From contig NZ_JAMBOE010000010.1 of the NCBI RefSeq assembly GCF_023715465.1, positions 1 to 64,000 on the forward strand: a DNA stretch of 64,000 nt. The letters are read 5' to 3'. The number at the start of each line of letters is the position of its first letter. Position 1 is the stretch's first letter. The notes under the pieces are model-generated. The model was not told the DNA's origin. It saw nothing but the letters and a program-made list of their open reading frames with translations, and did no database searches. The translations under genes were made by a program, and so were the position numbers. This document shows positions 54,438 through 62,793 of the stretch, one piece after another. The DNA is from Paenibacillus macerans (GTDB lineage: Bacteria; Bacillota; Bacilli; Paenibacillales; Paenibacillaceae).

Positions 54438-54971
54438 ATGAGAAAGATGAATAAGAAAGTGGTAGTTCTTATATTAGCTGTTTTCGTTTTGATAACTGGT
54501 ACAAGTGTATATGCAAGTGATACTCTTTCTTCTCTTTTTCCAACTATAAGTTCCGAACACCAAGATAGCGTGAAAGCAGTTCAAGATCGTTTAACTCAAT
54601 CATGGACTAAAGGACGGGAAATAATACTAGAAAGTGAAGGAGATAAGGCATTTGTGTCCAGTAGCGATATCAGTAAAGACGAAGATTTGTCAAATTGGAC
54701 ATTTTTTAATGTTACTCAACTTCATGATGAGCTATCCTCTTTTTCTAAACAAGGACGATCTTCTTTTCTCGAAGCTTTTTATAGTGAGGAGAGAAAAAAT
54801 AATCTTGACGTAGGCGATTATATGCCAGCCTTACTTATAAATCCCGATAAATCACAAGCTTTGGTGTATTGGGAAAAAGCCAGTGGTTCTTATGTCGTGA
54901 TGGATTTGAAAACTAAAAGCGATGACTCTAATTCCTGGTATGTAGATGGAGTCGAAATTGAGACCCCTTAA
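54438..54971 (+). CDS. Exported protein of unknown function
   Basis: 177 residues. Signal peptide (KKVVVLILAVFVLITGTSVYASD) followed by a mixed alpha/beta domain ending VVMDLKTKSDDSNSWYVDGVEIETP, which reads like a NTF2/DUF4829-type fold, though I cannot assign it. GAGGAG before ATG 54438; the frame upstream is not coding. Confidence 0.6.
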   Translation: MRKMNKKVVVLILAVFVLITGTSVYASDTLSSLFPTISSEHQDSVKAVQDRLTQSWTKGREIILESEGDKAFVSSSDISKDEDLSNWTFFNVTQLHDELSSFSKQGRSSFLEAFYSEERKNNLDVGDYMPALLINPDKSQALVYWEKASGSYVVMDLKTKSDDSNSWYVDGVEIETP

Positions 54972-55040
54972 ATAGACAGTTCCCGATCGCTACGGACAAT
55001 CCAGGAAGCCTAGCCAGCATCGTAGAAAAAGCCCCTCGTG

Positions 55041-55138
55041 CCCAAATTCTTCAACAGACTTGATCATGGCGTTAATATATCGCTCTTCAATGACCCCCTC
55101 TTTTACTAGTGGCAATGCAACCTTCGCGAAATTTAATC
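55041..55138 (-). pseudogene. Fragment of a PTS EIIA (UlaC/mannitol-like) domain
   Basis: The minus strand reads FAKVALPLVKEGVIEERYINAMIKSVEEFG, the conserved helix around Y-x-x-A-[IM] of PTS_EIIA_2 domains. The rest of the domain, including the active-site GIALPH region, is missing or out of frame. Confidence 0.5.
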
Positions 55139-55226
55139 AAACCCAAAACAGAACAAAGACCGCCTCGCAGCCCCTGCGGCGTTAACCCGCAACAGCTGTG
55201 AGCGGCCCTCATTCCAAATTCGATCA

Positions 55227-56765
55227 CTAAACCTCCCCGTCCTCCAACAATTCCGCCACCACGCCAGGCTGCTTCATCCAGGCGGCGATTCGTTCGAAGT
55301 CGGCGGACAACGCACGGTCCTGGTCCAGGAAAGCCACCTGCTCGCGAAGCCGGTCATAGATTCGCTTCGTCCCTGTTCCCAGGAGCGACGGGTTGCGGAA
55401 ATCGACGGCTTGAGCGGCGCAGACCAACTCCACCGCCAGGACTTTATAAGCGTTGTTCACAATCTGCGCCGCTTTACGGGCTCCGATCGTGCCCATGCTG
55501 ACATGATCCTCCTGGTTGCCGGAGGAGGGAATGGAGTCGACGCTGGCCGGATGGGCGAGCGATTTGTTTTCGGACACGATCGCCGCCGCCGCGTACTGGG
55601 CGATCATAAAGCCCGAATTTACGCCGCCGTCCTTGGCGAGAAACGCCGGAAGGCCCTCATTCAAATGCGGATTGACCAGACGTTCCGTGCGGCGTTCCGA
55701 AATGTTGGCCAGTTCGGAGACACAGATGGACAGATAATCCATCGCCAGGGCGATCGGCTGGCCGTGGAAATTGCCGCCGGAGATGACCCGTTCCGTCTCC
55801 GGGAAGATCAACGGATTATCCGTCGCAGAGTTCAGCTCGATTTCCAGCTTTGCGGCGGCATAGGTCAAAGTATCCCTGCTCGCTCCGTGCACCTGCGGAA
55901 CACAGCGCAGCGAATAGGCGTCCTGCACCCGGATTTCGCCCTGGTTCGTTATAAGCCGGCTGCCTTCGATCAATCGCCGGATATTGGCGGCCACCTCTTG
56001 TTGGCCTTGATGGGGACGGATGTCGTGCGTTTCCGCCGCAAACGCGTCCCGTACGCCGAGCAGCGCTTCACAGGTCAAGGCGGCCGCGCCATCGGCCCAT
56101 TTGGACAGCTGAATCGCATCCCAGCAGCTCAGGGCGCCGACAGCCGTCATCACCTGCGTCCCGTTGATCAGCGCCAGCCCTTCTTTCGCTTCCAAGGTCA
56201 TGACCGGGATACCAGCAAGCTCCATCGCGTCCCGGCCGGACATGCGCCTGCCCTGATAAAAAGCCTCGCCTTCTCCGATGATCACCAGCGCCAGATGCGA
56301 CAACGGAGCCAGGTCGCCGCTCGCGCCCAGCGACCCCTGCTCGGGGATCACCGGCACCACGTTTTTGTTCAGCATCTCGACCATCGTACCAACGAGCGCC
56401 ACCCGGATGCCGGAATAGCCAAGCGCCAGGGCGTTGACGCGCAGGAGCAAAATCGCCCGCACGATCTCCTCCGCAAACGGATTCCCCATGCCGCAGGCGT
56501 GGCTGCGGATCAGATTCGTCTGCAGCCGGATCGTGTCCTCCGCGGAGATGTATTTGTCGCTGAACTTGCCGAATCCCGTCGTTAATCCGTAGACGACCCG
56601 CTTCTCCCGAAGCAGCTTTTCCACAAAATTCCGGCTTTGCTCCATACGCGAGACGCTCTCGCCGCTTAATTTGACGGGAACCTTGTACCGGGCAACCCGG
56701 ACCACATCTTCCAAAGTTAAGGCGCTGCCCGTAATTTCAATATTGGACATTGTGATCTGGTTCAT
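55227..56765 (-). CDS. hutH: Histidine ammonia-lyase
   Basis: 512 residues, full length. VVYGLTTGFGKFSD at the N-terminus, the MIO prosthetic-group triad Ala148-Ser149-Gly150 in GSLGASGDLAPLSH, and later NQEDHVSMG. It converts L-histidine to urocanate and ammonia, the first step of histidine catabolism. ATG 56765 follows GGAGG. It sits downstream of hutP, with a HutP-type terminator/antiterminator between them. hutU, hutI and hutG are not in this window. Confidence 0.95.
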   Translation of the reverse strand: MNQITMSNIEITGSALTLEDVVRVARYKVPVKLSGESVSRMEQSRNFVEKLLREKRVVYGLTTGFGKFSDKYISAEDTIRLQTNLIRSHACGMGNPFAEEIVRAILLLRVNALALGYSGIRVALVGTMVEMLNKNVVPVIPEQGSLGASGDLAPLSHLALVIIGEGEAFYQGRRMSGRDAMELAGIPVMTLEAKEGLALINGTQVMTAVGALSCWDAIQLSKWADGAAALTCEALLGVRDAFAAETHDIRPHQGQQEVAANIRRLIEGSRLITNQGEIRVQDAYSLRCVPQVHGASRDTLTYAAAKLEIELNSATDNPLIFPETERVISGGNFHGQPIALAMDYLSICVSELANISERRTERLVNPHLNEGLPAFLAKDGGVNSGFMIAQYAAAAIVSENKSLAHPASVDSIPSSGNQEDHVSMGTIGARKAAQIVNNAYKVLAVELVCAAQAVDFRNPSLLGTGTKRIYDRLREQVAFLDQDRALSADFERIAAWMKQPGVVAELLEDGEV

Positions 56766-56794
56766 CGTTTCTACCTCCATTTATATAGAAAAAA

Positions 56795-56828
56795 AGAAAA
56801 AGCCCATACCAAAAAAACGGTACAGGCT
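56795..56828 (-). terminator. HutP-controlled terminator before hutH
   Basis: On the minus-strand RNA AGCCUGUACC pairs with GGUAUGGGCU (10 bp including two G-U pairs) around GUUUUUUU, followed by UUUUCUUUUUUU. It lies directly between hutP and hutH, where the B. subtilis hut terminator is found. Confidence 0.8.
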
Positions 56829-56829
56829 T

Positions 56830-56849
56830 CTATTGACTAATTAGCTAAA
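56830..56849 (-). promoter_or_regulatory. Candidate HutP-binding UAG triad before hutH
   Basis: The minus-strand RNA reads UUUAGCUAAUUAGUCAAUAG, three UAG triplets spaced by 5 and 4 bases, directly 5' of the terminator stem. B. subtilis HutP binds three UAG triplets with 4-base spacers. Confidence 0.6.
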
Positions 56850-56920
56850 CACCCGAGTTCAACTGAGGTGACGCATTTTATTTTACTTTAAATTCGAATT
56901 CAAAAAGTCGAATAACCTCT

Positions 56921-57388
56921 TTAAATATGGTTAAATCCGAATCCGATCGCTTCATGCTCGTATCCCTTTTTCGGCGCCCCGATCGTTCCGTATACGGCCA
57001 CGGAAATCCATTCACCGCTAAGCTCGATATTGTCGGCCATCTTGCCGCGGACGATCGAAAACGTCAAACCGACGGTCCGCAAAATATCGCCAAACTGCAG
57101 CGTGCCGCGGCACAGCCCTTGCACCGCTTCGATAATCGCGTGATACAGCGCATGCACTTCGCGGTAATAGACTTCGTCAATGATCTTGTTTTGCTTGGCC
57201 GCCGTCTCGATGGCCGTAATCACTTTGACCAGATCCATCGCGCCGACTCTGCCGACCGTGTAACGGTATCCATTGTCCTTCAGGTCCCGTTCGATCGATT
57301 CCTTCCAGGGGTGGTTTTGCAGCACGGCCAGCATGATCGCCATTTTGCCGATCGGGAACTGCGTTCCCGGCTCCTCCGCGGGTTTCAT
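56921..57388 (-). CDS. hutP: HutP, histidine- and Mg2+-dependent RNA antiterminator
   Basis: 155 residues, close to the usual 148-151. REVHALYHAIIEAVQG holds the metal-ligand histidines (His79, His83), and the C-terminus WISVAVYGTIGAPKKGYEHEAIGFGFNHI (third histidine His145) is nearly the B. subtilis HutP ending. With histidine and Mg2+ bound, the hexamer binds UAG-rich RNA and destabilises terminators. The gene overlaps the transporter ATPase gene by ATGA, so HutP is made as the last product of the importer operon, just before hutH. Two predicted targets flank this operon. Confidence 0.92.
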   Translation of the reverse strand: MKPAEEPGTQFPIGKMAIMLAVLQNHPWKESIERDLKDNGYRYTVGRVGAMDLVKVITAIETAAKQNKIIDEVYYREVHALYHAIIEAVQGLCRGTLQFGDILRTVGLTFSIVRGKMADNIELSGEWISVAVYGTIGAPKKGYEHEAIGFGFNHI

Positions 57389-58485
57389 AGGCTCCCTCCG
57401 TCCTTTCGCAGCAGTACGATGCGGTCCGATCTCCAGGTGACCGTGATTTGATCCTCTTCCCGTGTGTGAATGTCGTCATCGGGATGAACGTCCATCTCCA
57501 GCGTTTCGCCGCTCGCCAGGCGCAAGGTATAGCGGATGACGGACCCGAGGAAGCTCTTGTCGCTAACGATGCCCTCGCATACGTTGGGTGCGGCGGAAGA
57601 AGCTCCGGAGGGAGCGGGTTTGATATTTTCCGGCCGGATTAAGACCGTGGCTTTATCCCCCCTCTTCCATTGTATTCCGTTTGGTTCGCTTTTGATCCTC
57701 ATATTGGAGGAAACGGAAACCTCGACATAGCCGTCCTCTACCGCCTCCACCAATCCGTCGAACAGATTGGCTTGCCCGACAAATTCCGCCGCAAATTGCG
57801 TTTCCGGATGGCTATAAAGCTCCCTCGGCACCGTGATCTGTTCGATTCGCCCTTTGTTCATGACCGCGATCCGATCCGAAATGACCAGCGCCTCTTCCTG
57901 ATCATGCGTGACATAAATTCCTGTGATGTCCAGCTTCTTCAACAAATGTCGGATTTCCACGCGCGTCTGTTCGCGCAGCTTCTCGTCGAGATTGCTCAGC
58001 GGCTCGTCAAACAGCATCACGCGCGGGTTGACAATCAGCGCCCGGGCCAGCGACACGCGCTGCTGCTGTCCGCCCGACAACTGCTTCGGATAGCGCTCCT
58101 CCGCGTTTTCCAGCTGGACGATGCTCAGAACCTCCTGCGCTTTCTTTCTCAGCACGGCTTTGTCCTTGATTTTTCTCGTTTTCAAACCGAACACGACATT
58201 TTCATACACCGTCAAATGCGGAAAAAGGGCATAGTTTTGAAAGACCATGGCAATGTCCCGTTTATAAGGCGGCACCTGCGTCACGTCTTCTCCGGCAATG
58301 CGGATCTGGCCGCTGGATGGCGTAAACAATCCGGCAATCATGCGCAGTGTGGTCGTCTTTCCGCATCCGCTTGGCCCAAGCAGCGTCACGATCTCGCCTT
58401 TATCGATCCGCAGGCTGACATCGTCGACGGCTCTGAAGGACCCGTAATCCTTCACGATATTTTTCAACTCTACTTGGATGCTCAA
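57385..58485 (-). CDS. ABC importer ATPase, PotA-like
   Basis: 366 residues. Walker A GPSGCGKTT (37-45), Q-loop FQNYALFPHLT, signature LSGGQQQRVSLARAL, Walker B VMLFDEPLSNLD, His loop YVTHDQEE, and a C-terminal TOBE domain. Energises the importer with the two permeases upstream. The substrate class of Pot-like systems covers polyamines, thiamine-like molecules and some opines. Confidence 0.9.
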   Translation of the reverse strand: MSIQVELKNIVKDYGSFRAVDDVSLRIDKGEIVTLLGPSGCGKTTTLRMIAGLFTPSSGQIRIAGEDVTQVPPYKRDIAMVFQNYALFPHLTVYENVVFGLKTRKIKDKAVLRKKAQEVLSIVQLENAEERYPKQLSGGQQQRVSLARALIVNPRVMLFDEPLSNLDEKLREQTRVEIRHLLKKLDITGIYVTHDQEEALVISDRIAVMNKGRIEQITVPRELYSHPETQFAAEFVGQANLFDGLVEAVEDGYVEVSVSSNMRIKSEPNGIQWKRGDKATVLIRPENIKPAPSGASSAAPNVCEGIVSDKSFLGSVIRYTLRLASGETLEMDVHPDDDIHTREEDQITVTWRSDRIVLLRKDGGSL

Positions 58486-58521
58486 TGGGCAACCTCCCCT
58501 ACTCTGTAATTGATGGGTTCA

Positions 58522-59313
58522 TCAATACATTTTTCCGACACCGATGAACTTTTCCGTGAAGTAAATGACCAGAAACGAGATCAGAATAAAGACGGTCGAA
58601 AAGGCGGAAATCATGGGCGTGTAGTTTTCAGAGATATAGGAATACAGGCGCAGCGGGTAGGTGATGGTCCGGGCGTCCGACAGGAACATGACGATAACCG
58701 CCTCGTCGAACGCGACGACAAACGCGAACACCGCGCCGGCGATAATTCCCCGTTTGGCCATGGACAGGGTCACCTTGAACAAGGTGCGGAGCGGGGTCGC
58801 GCCAAGCACCAGCGCCGCTTCCTCGATGCTGGCGTCCATACCGTACAGCGACGCGGATACCGTCCGGATGACATAGGAAACCTGAATGATGCTGTAGGAC
58901 AAAATAAGCGCCGCGAGCGTATTGATCGAACCGATGCCCGAATAAAACTGCAGGAAGGCCACCGCGCTTACCACGGTCGGAACGACAACCGGCGATAGAA
59001 AAATCGTCTCGATCCACTCCTTCGCCCTGCCGCTCGTCTTCCAGAAGTACAGGCTGGCCATCGTGCCGATGACGGTGGAAATGCAAGTGCTGACCGCCCC
59101 GATCAGCAGGCTGACCTTGATCGATTTAAAAAAATCGGCGTTGCCCAGCGCTTCCGGAAACCACTTGAGCGTAAAACCCTGCGGCGGAAAAACGACGTAA
59201 TTGGTGTCGCTGAACGACGTCATCACGACGATGGCGAGCGGCAGCATCAGGAAAATGTAGACGAACGAGCGAAAAAGGGTACCGACCACCGCGTAAAATT
59301 TCATATCCCGCAC
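58522..59313 (-). CDS. ABC importer permease, PotC-like
   Basis: 263 residues, six helices, EAA loop SIEEAALVLGATPLRTLFKVTLSMAKRGI. Operon with its neighbours (36-base and 28-base gaps). Confidence 0.9.
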   Translation of the reverse strand: MRDMKFYAVVGTLFRSFVYIFLMLPLAIVVMTSFSDTNYVVFPPQGFTLKWFPEALGNADFFKSIKVSLLIGAVSTCISTVIGTMASLYFWKTSGRAKEWIETIFLSPVVVPTVVSAVAFLQFYSGIGSINTLAALILSYSIIQVSYVIRTVSASLYGMDASIEEAALVLGATPLRTLFKVTLSMAKRGIIAGAVFAFVVAFDEAVIVMFLSDARTITYPLRLYSYISENYTPMISAFSTVFILISFLVIYFTEKFIGVGKMY

Positions 59314-59341
59314 CCCCTAATAGTTCGTGTTTGAACTACCT

Positions 59342-60193
59342 CTACTGCGTTAGTTTGGTATCTTTGGAGTATTTCCGTACTCCGACGACAACAAGCAAAG
59401 AGGCCACCAGCAGAATGACCGCGATCGCCGCGGCAAATGACCAATCATATACAAACAGCGCCTGTTGATAGATCAATGTCGTCATGACGAGGATTTTGCC
59501 ACTGCCCAGCATCATCGGTACGATAAACGCCGCGGTATTTAGCGAAAACACCAGCAGGGCGCCGGAGACAACGCCGGGCAGGGTGAGCGGAAAAACCACC
59601 TTGAAGAAGGTTCCAAGGAAACCCGCGCCAAACACATAGGACGCGTCTTCCAGGCTGCGGTCGACATTTTCAATGGGACTGATTAAAGTCATAATCATAA
59701 ACGGAAGGCCGACATGCACCAATCCGATCAGCACGCCCGTATAATTGCCGACGAGCGACAGCGGCTGCAGAATCGTCAGCCAACCGAAGATGCGGATCGT
59801 GATCGATACCCAGAGCGGGAAGACGACGCACGCAGTCGCGAAGCTCCTTGCTTTGCCCGTCATTCTCGCAATCTTGTAGGCGACGGGATAACCCATCACA
59901 ATGCAAATCAACGTGGAGACCAGCCCCAGTCCAAGCGTTTGCCCCAATATTTTCAGATAAAAAGGATCGCTCAGAAAACGCGCGTAGCTTGCCAAGGAAA
60001 GCTCACCCGGCGAGCCCGAGGCATCGGCCCCGGACTCGAACAGGCTCATATAAAGCAGCTTAACCAACGGAATCAGGAAAAACAGCGTTAGAAACAGCAG
60101 CGGAACCGCGATAAACCATTTATTTACGTAAGTCCATTTTTTCTCGGAACGCCGTTTGAGGGAGGCTCTCGCAGCGACTGTCGTATTTTCCAT
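59342..60193 (-). CDS. ABC importer permease, PotB-like
   Basis: 283 residues, six helices, EAA loop SLEDASYVFGAGFLGTFFKVVFPLTLPGV. Its cytoplasmic N-terminus is long and basic (RASLKRRSEKKWTYVNKW). Confidence 0.9.
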   Translation of the reverse strand: MENTTVAARASLKRRSEKKWTYVNKWFIAVPLLFLTLFFLIPLVKLLYMSLFESGADASGSPGELSLASYARFLSDPFYLKILGQTLGLGLVSTLICIVMGYPVAYKIARMTGKARSFATACVVFPLWVSITIRIFGWLTILQPLSLVGNYTGVLIGLVHVGLPFMIMTLISPIENVDRSLEDASYVFGAGFLGTFFKVVFPLTLPGVVSGALLVFSLNTAAFIVPMMLGSGKILVMTTLIYQQALFVYDWSFAAAIAVILLVASLLVVVGVRKYSKDTKLTQ

Positions 60194-60234
60194 CGATTAT
60201 TCCTCCATCCCATCCGGATGCGGGCGGCCGGGGA

Positions 60235-60708
60235 TTACTTCGCTTTCTTCTGGAAGCCCATCGAAACGCCCCACGGGAAAATCATGTCCACCCACATATG
60301 CGCCCGGTTGATATACATCAGCATCTCATCCGTATACTCGCGGAACTCTTCTTTCGTTCCTAGCGAATCCAGTCCGGTAATAAATTCCTTCATCAGATTC
60401 GAGCTGTCCGTCAAGCCGACAAAATCGAGAAACTCCATTTTATAGGTGAGCATCTCTTTACCGACGGTCAGGATGCCCTGGAGATCAACCGTGTCTTTTC
60501 TGGAGCTTTCGCGCAGCCCCCACAAAATTTCGTCGCTCAGGGAGCGCATTTCAGATTCGGCAAACATCAGCACGGTAAAATATTGGCCGTACACGCTTGT
60601 CCCGCGCGGAATATCCCCGACGGAAATCCGCTTGACTTCATCCGGCATCTCAAACCAGATCGCCTGGCGGGCCGCTTTGATTTTTTCCTTCGTTATTTTC
60701 CAGTCCAT
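60235..60708 (-). CDS. Small all-helical protein, possible cucumopine-synthase helical-bundle half
   Basis: 157 residues, predicted wholly alpha-helical: WKITKEKIKAARQAIWFEMPDEVKRI, then GQYFTVLMFAESEMRSLSDEILWGLRES, then two more helices. The length and helical pattern, and its position right after a cyclophilin-fold gene, recall the C-terminal helical bundle of cucumopine synthase; this is recall plus context, not an alignment. ATG 60708 is eight bases after AGGAGG. The cyclophilin gene ends 12 bases before, so the two are probably made in equal amounts and may form one enzyme. It may alternatively be an unrelated helper protein. Confidence 0.5.
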   Translation of the reverse strand: MDWKITKEKIKAARQAIWFEMPDEVKRISVGDIPRGTSVYGQYFTVLMFAESEMRSLSDEILWGLRESSRKDTVDLQGILTVGKEMLTYKMEFLDFVGLTDSSNLMKEFITGLDSLGTKEEFREYTDEMLMYINRAHMWVDMIFPWGVSMGFQKKAK

Positions 60709-60720
60709 GATCATGCCCTC

Positions 60721-61122
60721 CTATTCGATTACTCGCTTGATGCTCATGAAGCTGCCTTGTTTCAGCCAGTTCTTCATGCCGACAATTTCCAGACGGTCCA
60801 TGCCTTCGACGATCCGGCCGATATGACTGATCGGGAGCGGCTCGTCGGTTCCCTGGCCGTACAGGAAGCATAGCTGATTGCGGGGATTGTAGAAGGCCAC
60901 ATCGCCCGTCGTCAGCGCTCCGCCCGGCACCTTGTTCTCGAACTCGCAGGAAAACGGAATGGTCGCAAAAATCAACTGTCCGTTAAGTTTGGCATGCTGG
61001 ATGATACCTTCGACCGGAAGGTTGTCCATGATCATATTGCAAATTTTCGGGGCTTTGTCCACATACAGTTCAACAACGATACGTTCTTCATCGATCAAGA
61101 TTTCGATTTTTTGGGTTCCCAT
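60721..61122 (-). CDS. Cyclophilin-like fold protein (TM1367/DUF3830 group)
   Basis: 133 residues. IEILIDEERIVVELYVDKAPKICNMIMDNLPVEG is the opening of the compact cyclophilin-like barrel seen in TM1367 and DUF3830 proteins, and ALTTGDVAFYNPRNQLCFLYGQG with HIGRIVEG is its conserved second half. Not a standard prolyl isomerase: the catalytic Arg of cyclophilin is not visible. In cucumopine synthase the same fold is joined to a helical bundle and condenses histidine with 2-oxoglutarate. Here the two parts would be separate genes inside a histidine-controlled operon. Confidence 0.7.
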   Translation of the reverse strand: MGTQKIEILIDEERIVVELYVDKAPKICNMIMDNLPVEGIIQHAKLNGQLIFATIPFSCEFENKVPGGALTTGDVAFYNPRNQLCFLYGQGTDEPLPISHIGRIVEGMDRLEIVGMKNWLKQGSFMSIKRVIE

Positions 61123-61151
61123 AACGGCTCTCCTTACTTCTATTGGAATGA

Positions 61152-62273
61152 TTATTTCAATTCCCGGTTCCAGCGGTCGATTAATTCAGCCTTCAGCGGG
61201 GTGAGCAGGGACTGGTCGATCGTCACCAACGCTTTCACTTTGTCTTCACCGTACGGCATCAAAGGCTGAAGATCCTCCGGCACTTTGGCCAGCTTGTTGG
61301 TTGGCGCATAGAAGTTATTTTCGGCGTACGCCTCCTGGGCTTCCGTGCCAAGCAGTTGGTTCACGAACAGCTCCGCCAGTTCTTTTTTCTTGGTGCCGGC
61401 GGCGATGCCAACGAGGGAGGTCACCGTCGGCGAACCGTCGGAAGGAGCCACGAACTCGACCGGCGCGCCCGATCTGATCAGATTGATCGCACGGCCGTTG
61501 GGCTGCACCGCCACGATTGCCTGCCCGCTGGTGAGCAGATTCTCCAGATCGGCATGGGAGCTGACGAAGGAGACGATGCTCGGTTTCAATTCTTTCATCT
61601 TGGCAAAGACATCGTCCCAGGAATTTTTGTCGGTGATGGTGGTGCCCATGCCGCGGGCGATCATATCCATCATTTCGATCGTGCTGGCATTTTCAATTTG
61701 CCAGATTGCGACTTTGCCGGCGAATTCGGGATTCCAGAGATCTTCCCATTTGGCGGGAGGGGTCTTGACCAAATCGGTACGATAGGTGATGCCGAAGCTG
61801 CCCCAGTTCGTTGCCACCGTGTAGTCCGTTTCCTTCGCCGCCGGGTAAAGATCTTTTGCATTGGGCATATTGTCAAAATCGAGCGGAGCGAGCACGCCCA
61901 TATCGATCGCCGAAGCGGCCGAACCCGCGTCGAGATGAAGCACGTCAACCGACGGGTTGTCTCCCTCCGCCTTGAGCTTGGCCACGGGGGAGTCGCCTAG
62001 CACAAGCTCCACCTTCGCCCCGGTAGCTTCCTCAAACGCCGGAATGACGTGGTTCCGCAGCGTCTCTTCGTATTTGCCGCCCCAAACCTGAACGACCAGC
62101 GTCTCGCCGCTGAAATCGGTTGTGGCCGACGGCTCTTCGTTATTCGAGGCGGAATTTTCCGCTCCCGGGGACGCGGCAGGCGTTTGCGCGGCATTATTGC
62201 CACCGCAAGCAGCCAAAAGTAAAAGCAACATGACACACCCTATCAGCAACATCGATCGATTACTTTTTCTCAT
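61152..62273 (-). CDS. ABC importer substrate-binding lipoprotein, PotD/family 1-like
   Basis: 373 residues. Lipobox LLAACGG, then a Ser/Pro/Asn linker and a two-lobed binding fold (TLVVQVWGGKYEETLRNHVIPAFEEATGAKVELVLGD; WEDLWNPEFAGKVAI; ASHADLENLLTSGQAIVAVQPN-type region). First gene of the operon and the determinant of specificity. Its promoter is 250 bases upstream, beyond a leader with a HutP-like site. The ligand cannot be told from sequence; context suggests histidine or a histidine-derived compound. Confidence 0.88.
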   Translation of the reverse strand: MRKSNRSMLLIGCVMLLLLLAACGGNNAAQTPAASPGAENSASNNEEPSATTDFSGETLVVQVWGGKYEETLRNHVIPAFEEATGAKVELVLGDSPVAKLKAEGDNPSVDVLHLDAGSAASAIDMGVLAPLDFDNMPNAKDLYPAAKETDYTVATNWGSFGITYRTDLVKTPPAKWEDLWNPEFAGKVAIWQIENASTIEMMDMIARGMGTTITDKNSWDDVFAKMKELKPSIVSFVSSHADLENLLTSGQAIVAVQPNGRAINLIRSGAPVEFVAPSDGSPTVTSLVGIAAGTKKKELAELFVNQLLGTEAQEAYAENNFYAPTNKLAKVPEDLQPLMPYGEDKVKALVTIDQSLLTPLKAELIDRWNRELK

Positions 62274-62398
62274 TTTCTCAATCCTCGCTTTTCATTCAGG
62301 TTTAGGATGTTAAATGGCGGAACGGTCCCTTACCTCCTCTCCTCTTAGTCCGAAACTTCCGGCTACTGATGGAACGATATCTAACCTAACACTTACTT

Positions 62399-62452
62399 AA
62401 AAAAAATGAAGCTTGCAAAGAGAAATCGGAATGATTCCTTTATGCTTGCTCC
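62399..62452 (-). terminator. Candidate leader terminator in the importer operon
   Basis: The minus-strand RNA has AAGC and AAAG segments that can pair with CUUU and GCUU across an inner GGAA/UUCC hairpin, ending in A-UUUUUUUU (A8 on the plus strand at 62399-62406). The stem is imperfect by eye. It follows the UAG triad at once, as a HutP-controlled terminator should. Confidence 0.45.
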
Positions 62453-62455
62453 ACT

Positions 62456-62472
62456 CTATTAACTATTAACTA
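62456..62472 (-). promoter_or_regulatory. HutP-binding UAG triad in the importer leader
   Basis: The minus-strand RNA reads UAGUUAAUAGUUAAUAG: three UAG triplets with exact 4-base spacers (7-base period), the known HutP recognition pattern. It lies about 50 nt after the predicted transcription start and just before the candidate terminator. Confidence 0.7.
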
Positions 62473-62524
62473 TGCCGGAGATACATCAGATTGCAAAATT
62501 CGACATGAACTTCTAACTATCGAC

Positions 62525-62553
62525 ATGGTATCATTTAAAACTTATATTGTCAA
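62525..62553 (-). promoter_or_regulatory. SigA promoter of the importer-hutP operon
   Basis: On the minus strand TTGACA (62553-62548) and TACCAT (62530-62525) with 17 bases between. The start would be near 62518, giving a ~245-nt leader before the binding-protein gene at 62273. The rest of the gap up to 62793 is AT-rich without genes. Confidence 0.75.
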
Positions 62554-62793
62554 TAAATATAACATTAAATTATAAAATATTAAAATTGAAAAGAAAAAAG
62601 CGTTAAATCAACTATAAATATCAATAAATGTTATAAAACCTATCATATAATGGATAAAAAAACCTATTAAACGATTACTTATGATAGTTTATCTGACATA
62701 TGATAATTTCCTCGCTTAATCCTGTCCCTTCCCAAGGCAAGCTGCCGGGATGGGGATGAGCGCACAAAGAACAGCTCTCTGCCGGTTCCCAGC

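Noticed and set aside
62404-62440. Sigma-54 (-24/-12) promoter before the importer operon
   Set aside because: A TTTGCA element exists, but the GG at the required 10-base distance is missing; the TTGACA-17-TACCAT pair upstream is much better.
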